Source: an uncultured Oscillospiraceae bacterium (lineage in GTDB: Bacteria > Bacillota > Clostridia > Oscillospirales > Oscillospiraceae). Taken from it: a stretch of DNA of 64,000 bases. Position numbers and translations under genes: made by a program. The stretch covers positions 247,288 through 311,287 of the forward strand of contig CANROC010000001.1 in NCBI GenBank assembly GCA_947632175.1. Reading direction: 5' to 3'. Shown here in pieces: positions 44,734 through 53,551 of the stretch; position 1 is the first letter of the stretch; every line of letters starts with the position of its first letter. Under the pieces are notes generated by a model. That model was not told the origin of the DNA. It saw nothing but the letters and a program-made list of their open reading frames with translations, and did no database searches.

Positions 44734-46467
44734 ATGTCCGACAAAAACCAGGAGTTCTGGAAAGAGCTGATGGGCGAGGACTTCAAGGTGGATTTGGACC
44801 TGGACGCCCCGGTCCCGAAGCCGGAGCCAAAAAAGCCCGCCGCCTCGCCGAAGCCCCCGTCCCCCCCACCGGAGACGCCGAAACCGGAACCGGCAAACCC
44901 GGAGACGCCGAAGTCGGCCTCCGGGTTCACCATCGAGTACGTCACCCACGACGGCGCGCCGGAGGTCCGGGAGGAGACGCCCGGGCCGGCGGAGCCTGTC
45001 TCCGCCCCCCTCTTCGAGGCGCCCTCCGAGGCCCTCTCGGAGCCCCCTTTCGAGGCCCCCTCGGAGACCCCCTTGGAAACCCCCTCGGAAACCCCCTCGG
45101 AACTCCCCTCTGAGACCCCCCTCGGAGGGGTCTCGGAAGCCCCTCCCACTCCCTCCGGACCCCCCTCCGAGACGCCCCGGACCCCCCTGTCGCGGGCCCC
45201 TCGGACCCCCTCTCCGGAGCCCGCGCCCCGACCCGCCCCGGCGGCGAGGGGCAGGGGCCGGGGGAAGAAGGACTTCGAGGTGGAGTTTGACTTCGACGCC
45301 GAGTACCCTGACGTGGACGAGAAGGCCCTGAAGCGCGGCCGCACCAGGCGGTCCGGATGCCTGACGGGGATTTTGCTCTTCCTCTTCGTCATCAGCGTCA
45401 GCGCGGTGCTGGCGGTGATGGGCTGGAACTGGGCCACGGACGTGCTGGGCCTGGACGGCGACGGCACTCTCGTGGAGGTCACGCTCCCCCGGGACATCTT
45501 CCATGAGGAGACGCGCACGGAGACGGACGACGACGGGAAGGAGACGGAGGTCACCGTCAACGTGGCGGACATCGACGCGGTGGCGGAGGAGCTCTACCAG
45601 AAAGGGCTCATCCGGTATAAGTGGCTCTTCAAGCTCTTCTCCCGTATCGCCCACGGCGACACCAAGGTCAACGCCGGCACCTACAACCTGAAGATGAACT
45701 ACGACTACCGGGCCCTCATCAACGGCATGAACCCCCGCACAGGCCGGCGCAACACGGTGAAGGTCACCATCCCCGAGGGCTACACCATCACGCAGATCGC
45801 GGCTCTCATGGAGGAGAACAAGGTCTGCGCCCCGGAGGACTTCCTGGACGCGGTGGCCAACTCCGAATTTGACTACGACTTCCTGGAGGACACCACGCTG
45901 GGCGATCCCAAGCGCCTGGAGGGCTTCCTCTTCCCGGACACCTACGAGTTCTACGAAAACGACGACCCGGACAGCGTCATCAAGCGGTTCCTCAACAACT
46001 TCCAGCGCAAGTGGACCAACGAGGACGACGACTTCATCCAAAAGGCGCGGGATCTGGGCCTCTCCGTCCGGGAGGTCATGATCGTGGCCTCCATGATCGA
46101 AAAGGAGGCCGGCAGCAACGACGAGCGGGACGACATCGCCTCCGTCATCTATAACCGCCTGGCGGACACCGGCGGAAGGCACGGCACCAACGGGTACCTC
46201 CAGATCGACGCCACCATCCGCTATGCCGTCGCCGATACCGGGGAGGCGTTCTCCACCCAGATCGACAGCCCTTACAACACCTATATGTACCCCGGCCTGC
46301 CCGTGGGGCCCATCGCCAATCCCGGCGCCGCCTCCATCCGCGCCGCCCTCAACCCCGCGGACACCGACTATTATTACTACGCCCTGGCCAAGACCGGCAC
46401 TCACCGGTTCTTCACCAACCTCGACGCCTTCACCAAGTTCGTCAACTCCGACGAGTACGGCGGCTGA
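44734..46467 (+). CDS. mltG: Endolytic transglycosylase MltG (YceG) with long cytoplasmic tail
   Basis: The 577-residue protein has a 207-residue N-terminal cytoplasmic region rich in P, E, S and T with repeated ETPSETP-type units, one transmembrane helix (CLTGILLFLFVISVSAVLAV, about 208-230) and the YceG domain with TIPEGYTITQIAALMEENKVC, RLEGFLFPDTYEF, the catalytic Glu in MIEKEAGSNDERDDIASVIYNRL and YNTYMYPGLPVGPIANPG. MltG cuts nascent glycan strands. The start was set by AAGGAGG. alaS follows after 49 bases. Confidence 0.95.
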   Translation: MSDKNQEFWKELMGEDFKVDLDLDAPVPKPEPKKPAASPKPPSPPPETPKPEPANPETPKSASGFTIEYVTHDGAPEVREETPGPAEPVSAPLFEAPSEALSEPPFEAPSETPLETPSETPSELPSETPLGGVSEAPPTPSGPPSETPRTPLSRAPRTPSPEPAPRPAPAARGRGRGKKDFEVEFDFDAEYPDVDEKALKRGRTRRSGCLTGILLFLFVISVSAVLAVMGWNWATDVLGLDGDGTLVEVTLPRDIFHEETRTETDDDGKETEVTVNVADIDAVAEELYQKGLIRYKWLFKLFSRIAHGDTKVNAGTYNLKMNYDYRALINGMNPRTGRRNTVKVTIPEGYTITQIAALMEENKVCAPEDFLDAVANSEFDYDFLEDTTLGDPKRLEGFLFPDTYEFYENDDPDSVIKRFLNNFQRKWTNEDDDFIQKARDLGLSVREVMIVASMIEKEAGSNDERDDIASVIYNRLADTGGRHGTNGYLQIDATIRYAVADTGEAFSTQIDSPYNTYMYPGLPVGPIANPGAASIRAALNPADTDYYYYALAKTGTHRFFTNLDAFTKFVNSDEYGG

Positions 46468-46516
46468 GAAACACGATCATAACGAGAAACCACGATCATA
46501 AGGAGACAGACACCAC

Positions 46517-49183
46517 ATGAAACCTTACGGCTTAAACGAGCTTCGGGAGATGTTCCTGCGCTTTTTCGAATCCAAGGGCCACCTGCGCCTGCCCAGCTTC
46601 TCCCTCATCCCCCAGAACGACAAGTCCCTCCTGCTCATCAACTCCGGTATGGCCCCCATGAAGCCCTTCTTCACCGGGGAGCAGGAGCCGCCCCGCCACC
46701 GGGTCACCACCTGCCAGAAGTGCATCCGCACCGGCGACATCGAGAACATCGGCCACACCGCGCGGCACGGCACGTATTTTGAGATGCTGGGCAACTTCTC
46801 CTTCGGGGATTACTTCAAAAAGGAGGCCATTCCCTGGGCCTGGGAGTTTCTGACCAGCCCGGAGTGGGTGGGCCTGGACCCCGCGAGGCTCTACCCCTCC
46901 GTCTTCGCCGGGGACGAGATGACCCCCGCCGACGACGAGGCCTACGCCATCTGGCGGGACGTTGTCGGCGTGCCGGAGGACCACATCGTCCGCTTCGGCC
47001 GGGAGGACAACTTCTGGGAGCACGGCTCCGGCCCCTGCGGCCCCTGCTCCGAGATCTACTACGACCGGGGCCCGGAGTGGGGCTGCGGCAAGCCCGACTG
47101 CCATGTGGGGTGCGACTGCGACCGGTATATCGAGGTCTGGAACGTGGTGTTCTCGCAGTTTAACAACGACGGCGAGGGGCACTACACCGAGCTCAAGCAG
47201 AAGAACATCGACACCGGCATGGGCCTGGAGCGCTTAGCCTGCGTGTGCCAGAACGTGGCCAGCCTCTTCGACGTGGACACGGTGATGCGCATCACCAATA
47301 AGGTCAGCGAGCTCACCGGCGCGCACTACGAGGAGAGTCCCGAGAAGGACGTGTCCCTCCGGGTCATCACCGACCACATCCGCTCCTCCGTTTTCATGAT
47401 CTGCGACGGCGTCCTGCCCTCCAACGAGGGGCGCGGCTACGTCCTGCGGCGGCTTCTCCGCCGCGCCGCCCGCCACGGGCGGCTCCTCGGCGTCACGGAG
47501 CCTTTCCTCTATGAGGTGGTGGACACCGTGGTGCAGGAAAACGAGGGCCACTACCCCGAGCTTTGTGAGCGCCACGACTACATCCAGCGGGTGGTCCGGG
47601 TGGAGGAGGAGAACTTCGCCAAGACCATCGACGGCGGCATCCGCATTTTCAACGACATGCTCTCCGCCCACCAGGAAAAAGGCGAGAAGACTTTCTCCGG
47701 CGAGGACGCCTTCAAGCTCTACGACACCTACGGCTTCCCCATCGACCTGACGCGCGAGATGGTGGAGGAGCAGGGCATGAGCGTGGACGAGGCCGGCTTC
47801 AAAGCTCAAATGGAGGAGCAGCGCCAGCGCGCCCGCAAGGCCCGGGAGGCCCTGGGGGACCTGGGCTGGGCCGGCGTGGAGTTCGGCAAGGACGTGCCGG
47901 AGACGGCCTTCGTGGGCTACACCGAACATACCGTCACGGACGCCAAGGTCGTGGCTCTCGTGGTGGAAAACGAGCTGGCCGAGGAGCTGATGCCCGGCGT
48001 GGAGGGCATCGTGGTCCTCGACAAGACCCCCTTCTACGCCGAGATGGGCGGCCAGGTGGGCGACCACGGCGTCATTTCCGCCGGCGGCATGTCTTTCGAG
48101 GTCACGGACGTGCAGAAAAACAAGGGCGGCAAGTACATGCACTACGGCAAGGTCACCGAGGGCGTTTTAAAGCTGGGCGACACCGTCGCCGCCGCCATCG
48201 ACACGGAGCGCCGGGAGGCCATCCGCCGCGCCCACTCCGCCACGCACCTCTTGGACGCCGCCCTCCGGCAGGTCCTGGGGGACCACGTCCACCAGGCCGG
48301 CTCTCTGGTGGAGCCGGACCGGCTGCGCTTCGACTTTACCCACTTCGCCGGCCTCACCGGCGAGGAGCTTTTGCAGGTCGCGGACATCGTCAACCGCCAG
48401 GTCCTGGCGGGCCTGCCCATCGTCACCGAGGAGCTGCCCATCGAGGCGGCCCGTCAGCGCGGCGCTATCGCCCTCTTCGGCGAGAAGTACGGCGAGGTGG
48501 TGCGGGTGGTCACCATGGGCGACGGGTTCTCCGTGGAGTTCTGCGGCGGCACTCACCAGGACAACACCGCCAAGGTGGGGCCCTTCCGCATCACCGGCGA
48601 GTTCTCCGTGGCCTCCGGCGTCCGGCGCATCGAGGCCATCACGGGCCTTGAGTATTTCAAGGAGAACGAGCGGGTGAACCGCACGCTTTTGGAGGCGGCC
48701 AACGCCCTGAAGACCTCCCCCTTTGAGCTGGTGGACAAGCTCCGCGCCAACCAGGAGGAGATCCGGCACCTGCACCACGACATCGAGTCCCTCCAGGACA
48801 AGCTCCGCTCCGGCGAGATCGGCCATTTCCTGGCCGCCGCCAAAAAGGTGGGGGACCTCCACGTGGTCACCACCTCCCGCCAGGGCGCCAGCCCCGACGA
48901 GCTTCGCAAGTTCGGCGACATGCTCCGGGACCGGGACAGCGCCGTCGTGGCGGTCATCGCCAGCGTGGACGGCGAGAAGCTCACCTTCCAGGCCGTCTGC
49001 GGCAAGGACGCGGTGGCGCGCGGCGTCAAGGCCGGCGACATCATCCGCGCCGTCTGCGCCGTCTGCGGCGGTAAAGGCGGCGGCCGCCCCGATTCCGCCA
49101 TGGGCGGCGGCCGGGACGTGCTGATGCTGGACGACGCCCTGGCTTCCGTGGACAACTTCGTGGCGGAGAAGCTGGGGATATGA
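46517..49183 (+). CDS. alaS: Alanyl-tRNA synthetase
   Basis: The 888-residue enzyme has the class II core (FFESKGHLRLPSFSLIP, RTGDIENIGHTARHGTYFEMLGN), the editing domain with zinc ligands HSATHLLDAAL and FCGGTHQDNTAKVG, and the C-terminal DHHA1 domain (GGRPDSAMGGG). AAGGAGA precedes the ATG. It ends overlapping the next gene by ATGA. No T-box leader was seen ahead of it. Confidence 0.98.
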   Translation: MKPYGLNELREMFLRFFESKGHLRLPSFSLIPQNDKSLLLINSGMAPMKPFFTGEQEPPRHRVTTCQKCIRTGDIENIGHTARHGTYFEMLGNFSFGDYFKKEAIPWAWEFLTSPEWVGLDPARLYPSVFAGDEMTPADDEAYAIWRDVVGVPEDHIVRFGREDNFWEHGSGPCGPCSEIYYDRGPEWGCGKPDCHVGCDCDRYIEVWNVVFSQFNNDGEGHYTELKQKNIDTGMGLERLACVCQNVASLFDVDTVMRITNKVSELTGAHYEESPEKDVSLRVITDHIRSSVFMICDGVLPSNEGRGYVLRRLLRRAARHGRLLGVTEPFLYEVVDTVVQENEGHYPELCERHDYIQRVVRVEEENFAKTIDGGIRIFNDMLSAHQEKGEKTFSGEDAFKLYDTYGFPIDLTREMVEEQGMSVDEAGFKAQMEEQRQRARKAREALGDLGWAGVEFGKDVPETAFVGYTEHTVTDAKVVALVVENELAEELMPGVEGIVVLDKTPFYAEMGGQVGDHGVISAGGMSFEVTDVQKNKGGKYMHYGKVTEGVLKLGDTVAAAIDTERREAIRRAHSATHLLDAALRQVLGDHVHQAGSLVEPDRLRFDFTHFAGLTGEELLQVADIVNRQVLAGLPIVTEELPIEAARQRGAIALFGEKYGEVVRVVTMGDGFSVEFCGGTHQDNTAKVGPFRITGEFSVASGVRRIEAITGLEYFKENERVNRTLLEAANALKTSPFELVDKLRANQEEIRHLHHDIESLQDKLRSGEIGHFLAAAKKVGDLHVVTTSRQGASPDELRKFGDMLRDRDSAVVAVIASVDGEKLTFQAVCGKDAVARGVKAGDIIRAVCAVCGGKGGGRPDSAMGGGRDVLMLDDALASVDNFVAEKLGI

Positions 49184-49722
49184 GCACAAGGGAGGATTTA
49201 AAGCGCCTGCGGGCCCTGCCCATCGACCTGTCCGCCCTGGGACTGGAGCAGGGGGAGCCGGAGCTGGTATCCTACTTCTGCACCCCCGTGGGGGCGGAGC
49301 CGGTGGGCGCTATCGGCTGCGACGGGATCCACTTCGTTCTCCTGCCGGGGGACGAGCGGGTGTTTTGCGTGGACCCCTCCATGGGGGAGGTCGGGACCTT
49401 CGTGCTGCCGGTGGGGGAGGACCTGTGTCAGTTCCTGTCCTTCGTGCTGTACTGTCGGGACGCCAACCCCATCTCCCAGATCTGGTGGATGACCGAAGAG
49501 CGGTTCCGGGACCTGCTGCGGGAGGACGCGGAGGCGTCCTGGCCGGGGTGCGAGGCGTTTTTCGCGAAGAAGGACGCGGCCCTGGCCGCCGTGGCGGCGG
49601 CGTTCGACCTTAAGCCGGAGGACCCCTTTCAAAAGGTCAAAGCCATGCAGACCGCTTTCGACCCGTCCGTGTTAAAATTCTCCGATGAATATTACGACGT
49701 ACTCGGTCTTGAAAGGGAGTAG
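49180..49722 (+). CDS. Unknown 180-residue protein coupled to alaS
   Basis: I do not recognise this soluble acidic protein. It starts MSTREDLKRLRALPID, has a beta-rich middle (VSYFCTPVGAEPVGAIGCDGIHFVLLPG) and helical C-terminus with YYDVLGLERE. The start overlaps the alaS stop by ATGA, so it is co-translated with AlaRS. A SUKH-like fold is conceivable but not shown. Codon use matches the neighbours. Confidence 0.7.
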   Translation: MSTREDLKRLRALPIDLSALGLEQGEPELVSYFCTPVGAEPVGAIGCDGIHFVLLPGDERVFCVDPSMGEVGTFVLPVGEDLCQFLSFVLYCRDANPISQIWWMTEERFRDLLREDAEASWPGCEAFFAKKDAALAAVAAAFDLKPEDPFQKVKAMQTAFDPSVLKFSDEYYDVLGLERE

Positions 49723-49728
49723 ACACAC

Positions 49729-50142
49729 ATGAAGATCGACTTTTCCGCCGTCCCCGAGCAACATATTCAAGGCTTCAAGGGCGGCGCGGGGGTTTTTGAG
49801 CCGCGGATGGTCACGGACGCGCACAACAAGATCATGACCGCCGTTCTCGCCCCCGGGGCGCATATCGGGATGCACACTCATGAGGGGAACAGCGAGGTCG
49901 TCTACATCCTGGAGGGCGAGGCCGTCATGGTCTGCGACGGGGAGCGGGAGCTTTTGCGCCCCGGCGACGCCAGCTATTGCCCCGAGGGGCACACCCACAG
50001 CCTGCGGAACGAGGGGGAGCGGCCCCTGCGGTTCTTCGCGGTGGTGCCGGAACACGGGGGGGTAAGCGCCCCCGTCGCCTCCGGCGACGCCTTCCCCTGC
50101 GGGGAAGGCAACCCTTTCGCCGCTTCGCGGCACCTCCCCTAA
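49729..50142 (+). CDS. Cupin-domain protein
   Basis: The first 110 residues form a small cupin with the two metal motifs G-x5-HxH-x4-E (GAHIGMHTHEGNSE) and CPEGHTHSLRNEG. The substrate is unknown. The last 25-odd residues (SAPVASGDAFPCGEGN onward) are encoded by the repeat sequence that starts at about 50060, so the native C-terminus was probably replaced when the repeat entered. It is the last gene of the mltG-alaS run. Confidence 0.82.
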   Translation: MKIDFSAVPEQHIQGFKGGAGVFEPRMVTDAHNKIMTAVLAPGAHIGMHTHEGNSEVVYILEGEAVMVCDGERELLRPGDASYCPEGHTHSLRNEGERPLRFFAVVPEHGGVSAPVASGDAFPCGEGNPFAASRHLP

Positions 50143-50795
50143 AGGGGAGGCAACCCTTCCGGCGCTTTGCGCCACCTCCCCTAAAGGGGAGGCTAAAACG
50201 GTTGCGGCTTCGCCGCGCTTTGAATGAATTGCGCCGGAGGCGCAAACCCTTTTAAAGCCCCTCCCTCCGGGAGGGATGCCCGAGCGAAGCGATGGGCAGG
50301 GTGGGGGCGTCCTGTCGGGACCGTTCCCGTCCCGCAACGCGGCACGGGCGGACACATGGGTCCGCCCCTACAGAGAATATGGAAGGTCATCCCATTCAAA
50401 TGACATGGGGCGGTTATCGAAACGCGGGCCGCCAGGAGTGGCGGCCCCTACGGCGTAATTGGGGCAGATTTGTTTTATCGGAACCGTTCTGTCGTCCCAC
50501 GTTCGCTTCCCCCCTGCCCCCCTCCTACGAGGAGGGGGCTCCGAGACGGAGGCGGGCACGAATTTCCGGAACCATTGCGACAACTTACCTTGTAGGGGCC
50601 GCCACTCCTGGCGGCCCGCACGCAGTAAGTCTCGTTTACCGGAAGCGTCCGTTACGCCCAACGGGCTCGAATACCCCGCCGCTGCGGCGGCACCCCTTTT
50701 TCCGAAAAAGGGGTCAAGGGGAATAAGGTTGCGGCTTCGCCGCGCTTGAATGAATTGCGCCTCTGGCGCAAACCTTTTTAAAATCCCCGCAAATT
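50060..50795. repeat. Palindromic repeat mosaic between cupin and HIT genes
   Basis: Included are CCTTCCCCTGCGGGGAAGG and two CCTCCCCTAAAGGGGAGG hairpins near 50090-50190, GGGCGGACACATGGGTCCGCCC near 50345, GGGCCGCCAGGAGTGGCGGCCCC near 50427, the CCTCCTACGAGGAGG unit near 50520 and a minus-oriented copy of the larger unit around 50575-50735 (CCCCTTTTTCCGAAAAAGGGG). The first part overlaps the 3' end of the cupin gene. No further gene is supported. Confidence 0.8.
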
Positions 50796-50816
50796 CACAC
50801 AAAAGGAGCGATATCC

Positions 50817-51179
50817 ATGTCTGACGTTCTCAACTACGACGAAAACTGCCTTTTCTGCAAGATCATCAAGGGGGTCATTCCCTCCGCCAAGGTCTATGAG
50901 GACGACCTGTGTTATGCCTTCCGGGACATCGCGCCCCAGGCGCCGACGCATATTCTGGTGGTGCCGAAGGTCCATATGCGGTCCGTGGCGGAGGTCAATA
51001 AGCATAACGAGGCCCTCATTGGGCACATCTTTACCGTCATCGCCCAAATCGCGGCGGAGGAGGGGCTGGAGGGCGGCTACCGGGTCATCTCCAACTGCGG
51101 CCCCGACGCATGCCAGTCCGTGCCGCATCTGCATTTCCACATCCTGGGCGGCGCCAAGCTGGGCGAGAGGATGGGCTGA
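50817..51179 (+). CDS. HIT family nucleotide hydrolase
   Basis: The 120-residue protein has CLFCKIIKGVIPSAKVYEDD at the N-terminus and the histidine triad SVPHLHFHILGG near the end. HINT-type members hydrolyse nucleoside phosphoramidates and acyl-adenylates. AAGGAG precedes the ATG. Position before metG suggests possible clean-up of aminoacyl adenylates, which is an inference. Confidence 0.94.
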   Translation: MSDVLNYDENCLFCKIIKGVIPSAKVYEDDLCYAFRDIAPQAPTHILVVPKVHMRSVAEVNKHNEALIGHIFTVIAQIAAEEGLEGGYRVISNCGPDACQSVPHLHFHILGGAKLGERMG

Positions 51180-51251
51180 CCGCAAGCCGCTTGCAAGTCC
51201 CTGTCAAAGCTGTTACAATCATAAAACCTTAACCATTTCAGGAGGTACACT

Positions 51252-53195
51252 ATGAGTAAAGGAAAATTCTACCTTTCCACCGCCATCGCCTACGCGTCGG
51301 GGAAGCCGCACATCGGGAACACCTATGAGATCGTGCTGGCCGACGCCATTTGCCGCTTCAAGCGAATGGAGGGGTACGACGTGTACTTCCAGACCGGCAC
51401 CGACGAGCACGGGCAGAAGATTCAGGAGAAGGCCGAGGCCGCCGGCGTCACGCCGCAGGCGTTCGTGGACGGCACCGCCGGGGAGATCCGGCGCATTTGG
51501 GACCTCATGAACACCAGCTATGACCGGTTCGTGCGGACGACCGATCCGGAGCACGAGCGGAAGATCCAGGAGATTTTTGAAAAGATGCTGGCCTCCGGGG
51601 ACATCTACAAGTCCAAGTACGAGGGCTGGTACTGTACGCCCTGCGAGTCTTTCTGGACCGAGAGCCAGCTTGTGGACCACAAGTGCCCCGACTGCGGCCG
51701 GGAGGTGAAGTGGGCCGAGGAGGAGGCGTACTTCTTCAGGCTTTCCAAGTACACCGAGCCGCTGAGAAAATATATCGAGGAGCACCCCGACTTCATCCAG
51801 CCCGAGGCCCGGAAAAACGAGATGATCAACAACTTCTTAAAGCCCGGCCTCCAGGACCTGTGCATCTCCCGCACCAGCTTCACCTGGGGCATCCCGGTGA
51901 AGTCCGACCCCCGCCACGTGGTGTACGTCTGGCTGGACGCGCTTTTCAACTACGCCACTTTCCCGGGGTATGAGCCGAATGGCGAGGACGGCGAGCGGTA
52001 CAAGAAATTCTGGCCGGCGGACGTCCACCTCATCGGCAAGGACATTTTGCGGTTCCACACCCTCTACTGGCCGGCGTTTTTGATGTCCATCGGAGAGCCG
52101 CTGCCCAAGCAGGTCTTCGGCCACCCGTGGCTTTTGATGTCCGACGGGAAGATGTCCAAATCCAAGGGCAACGTCCTCTACGCCGACGACCTGGTGGACC
52201 TCTACGGCGTGGACGCGGTGCGCTACTACGTCCTCCACGAGATGCCCTTTGCCTCCGACGGCACCATGACCCACGAGCTGCTGATTGAGCGCATCAACTC
52301 GGACCTGGCCAACATCCTGGGGAACCTGGTCAACCGCACGGTGTCCATGCAAAATAAGTATTTTGACGGCATCGTGGGCGCCAACAACCATTTGGAGCCC
52401 GTGGACGCCGAGCTTATCGAGCTGGCGCTGGCCACCCCGGAAAGATGCCGGGAGAAGATGGATTCGCTCCACGTGGCGGACGCCATTGACGAGATCTTCA
52501 CCCTCCTCAGGCGCGCCAACAAGTACGTGGACGAGACACAGCCCTGGGTCCTGGGCCGGTCCGAGGAGACGAAGCCGCGGCTGGCCACCGTGCTCTATAA
52601 CCTCCTGGAGACGGTGCGCTTCGGCGCCACGCTCCTGCGCCCCTTCCTCCCGGACACCGCCGAGAAGATCTTCAAGCAACTGAACCTCCCCGTCTCCGAC
52701 TGGGAGAGCCTGGGGACCTTCGGCGCCATCAGGGAGGGCCACAGGCTGGGCGCGGCGGAGATCCTCTTCGCCCGCATCGACCCGGCCAAGAAAGCCCAGG
52801 AGATCGAGGCGTTCTACGCCGCCAAGAACCCCGCTCCCGCGTCCGACCCGGTGCTCCCGGACGTGACCATCGACGACTTTGCCAAGTGCGACATGCGGGT
52901 GTGCAAGGTTTTGGGCTGTGAGAACGTGAAAAAGAGCGACAAGCTCCTGCGCTTCACGCTGGACGACGGCTCCGGAAGCCCGAGGCAGATTCTCTCCGGC
53001 ATCGCCAAATTCTATAAGCCGGAGGAGCTGGTGGGCAAGACCGTCGCGGCCATTCTGAACCTCCCGCCCCGGAAGATGATGGGCCTGGAGTCCAATGGCA
53101 TGCTCCTCTCCGCCGTCAAGGAGGAGAACGGCGCGGAAAATCTCCATCTGCTGATCCTGGACGACGGTATCCCCGCCGGTTCAAAACTCTGCTAA
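51252..53195 (+). CDS. metG: Methionyl-tRNA synthetase
   Basis: The 647-residue enzyme has the class I HIGH-like motif (YASGKPHIGNTYE), zinc-finger cysteines (YCTPCESFW and CPDCGREVKW), the KMSKS motif (DGKMSKSKGNV) and a C-terminal tRNA-binding domain (from about 540: DFAKCDMRVCKVLGCENVKKSDKLL). AGGAGG precedes the ATG. A strong hairpin and then a tRNA gene follow. No T-box leader was seen. Confidence 0.98.
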   Translation: MSKGKFYLSTAIAYASGKPHIGNTYEIVLADAICRFKRMEGYDVYFQTGTDEHGQKIQEKAEAAGVTPQAFVDGTAGEIRRIWDLMNTSYDRFVRTTDPEHERKIQEIFEKMLASGDIYKSKYEGWYCTPCESFWTESQLVDHKCPDCGREVKWAEEEAYFFRLSKYTEPLRKYIEEHPDFIQPEARKNEMINNFLKPGLQDLCISRTSFTWGIPVKSDPRHVVYVWLDALFNYATFPGYEPNGEDGERYKKFWPADVHLIGKDILRFHTLYWPAFLMSIGEPLPKQVFGHPWLLMSDGKMSKSKGNVLYADDLVDLYGVDAVRYYVLHEMPFASDGTMTHELLIERINSDLANILGNLVNRTVSMQNKYFDGIVGANNHLEPVDAELIELALATPERCREKMDSLHVADAIDEIFTLLRRANKYVDETQPWVLGRSEETKPRLATVLYNLLETVRFGATLLRPFLPDTAEKIFKQLNLPVSDWESLGTFGAIREGHRLGAAEILFARIDPAKKAQEIEAFYAAKNPAPASDPVLPDVTIDDFAKCDMRVCKVLGCENVKKSDKLLRFTLDDGSGSPRQILSGIAKFYKPEELVGKTVAAILNLPPRKMMGLESNGMLLSAVKEENGAENLHLLILDDGIPAGSKLC

Positions 53196-53203
53196 AGAAA
53201 CCG

Positions 53204-53235
53204 CCGCCGTCCCGGAATTTTTTCCGGGACGGCGG
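53204..53235 (+). terminator. Strong hairpin after metG
   Basis: CCGCCGTCCCGGAA and TTCCGGGACGGCGG form a perfect 14-bp stem with a four-base loop. The T residues are in the loop rather than after the stem, so it may be a terminator of reduced efficiency or an RNA end-protector. Confidence 0.65.
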
Positions 53236-53244
53236 AAAAAGGGC

Positions 53245-53273
53245 TTGACAACCGCGTCAAAATCCTCTATAAT
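53245..53273 (+). promoter_or_regulatory. Promoter of tRNA-Ser gene
   Basis: TTGACA and TATAAT are 17 bases apart, both perfect consensus boxes, about 35 bases before the mature tRNA 5' end. Confidence 0.85.
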
Positions 53274-53308
53274 AGCTAAGCTTGAACAAAATACAACTCA
53301 ACCGGCAT

Positions 53309-53401
53309 GGAGAAGTCGCGTAGCCCGGTCGAGCGCGCACGATTGGAAATCGTGTAGGGGTCAAAAGCTCCTCGAGGGTTCGAATCCCTCCTTCTCCGCC
53401 A
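53309..53401 (+). tRNA. tRNA-Ser (anticodon GGA)
   Basis: The 93-base gene forms a full cloverleaf: acceptor stem GGAGAAG/CTTCTCC, anticodon stem CACGA/TCGTG with loop TTGGAAA (anticodon GGA at 53345-53347, reading UCC and UCU), a long type II variable arm (TAGGGGTCAAAAGCTCCTC) and T arm GAGGG-TTCGAAT-CCCTC. The 3' CCA is encoded. The long variable arm and GGA anticodon fix it as serine. Confidence 0.97.
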
Positions 53402-53428
53402 CGTCATCGCTTAAAGTCGCGATGGCTC

Positions 53429-53465
53429 GAAAAGAGGCAGAAGCCAAAGGCTCCTGCCTCTTTTC
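53429..53465 (+). terminator. Terminator of tRNA-Ser
   Basis: GAAAAGAGGCAG and CTGCCTCTTTTC form a 12-bp stem around 13 bases that themselves pair (GCC/GGC), with the T-run in the descending arm. Confidence 0.8.
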
Positions 53466-53551
53466 TCACTCGCCGACTTCGCTCCATCTCCGGCCTAAGA
53501 GCCGCCCGCTGGGCGGCTTTTCTGTTCGTCTATTTCTTGCGAGGTGACATT

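Noticed and set aside
46468..46516. T-box leader ahead of alaS (and of metG at 51180)
   Set aside because: The gaps are 49 and 72 bases, too short, and no T-box sequence or specifier hairpin is visible.
53309..53401. tRNA-Sec
   Set aside because: The anticodon is GGA, the acceptor stem has seven pairs and the variable arm is of serine type.
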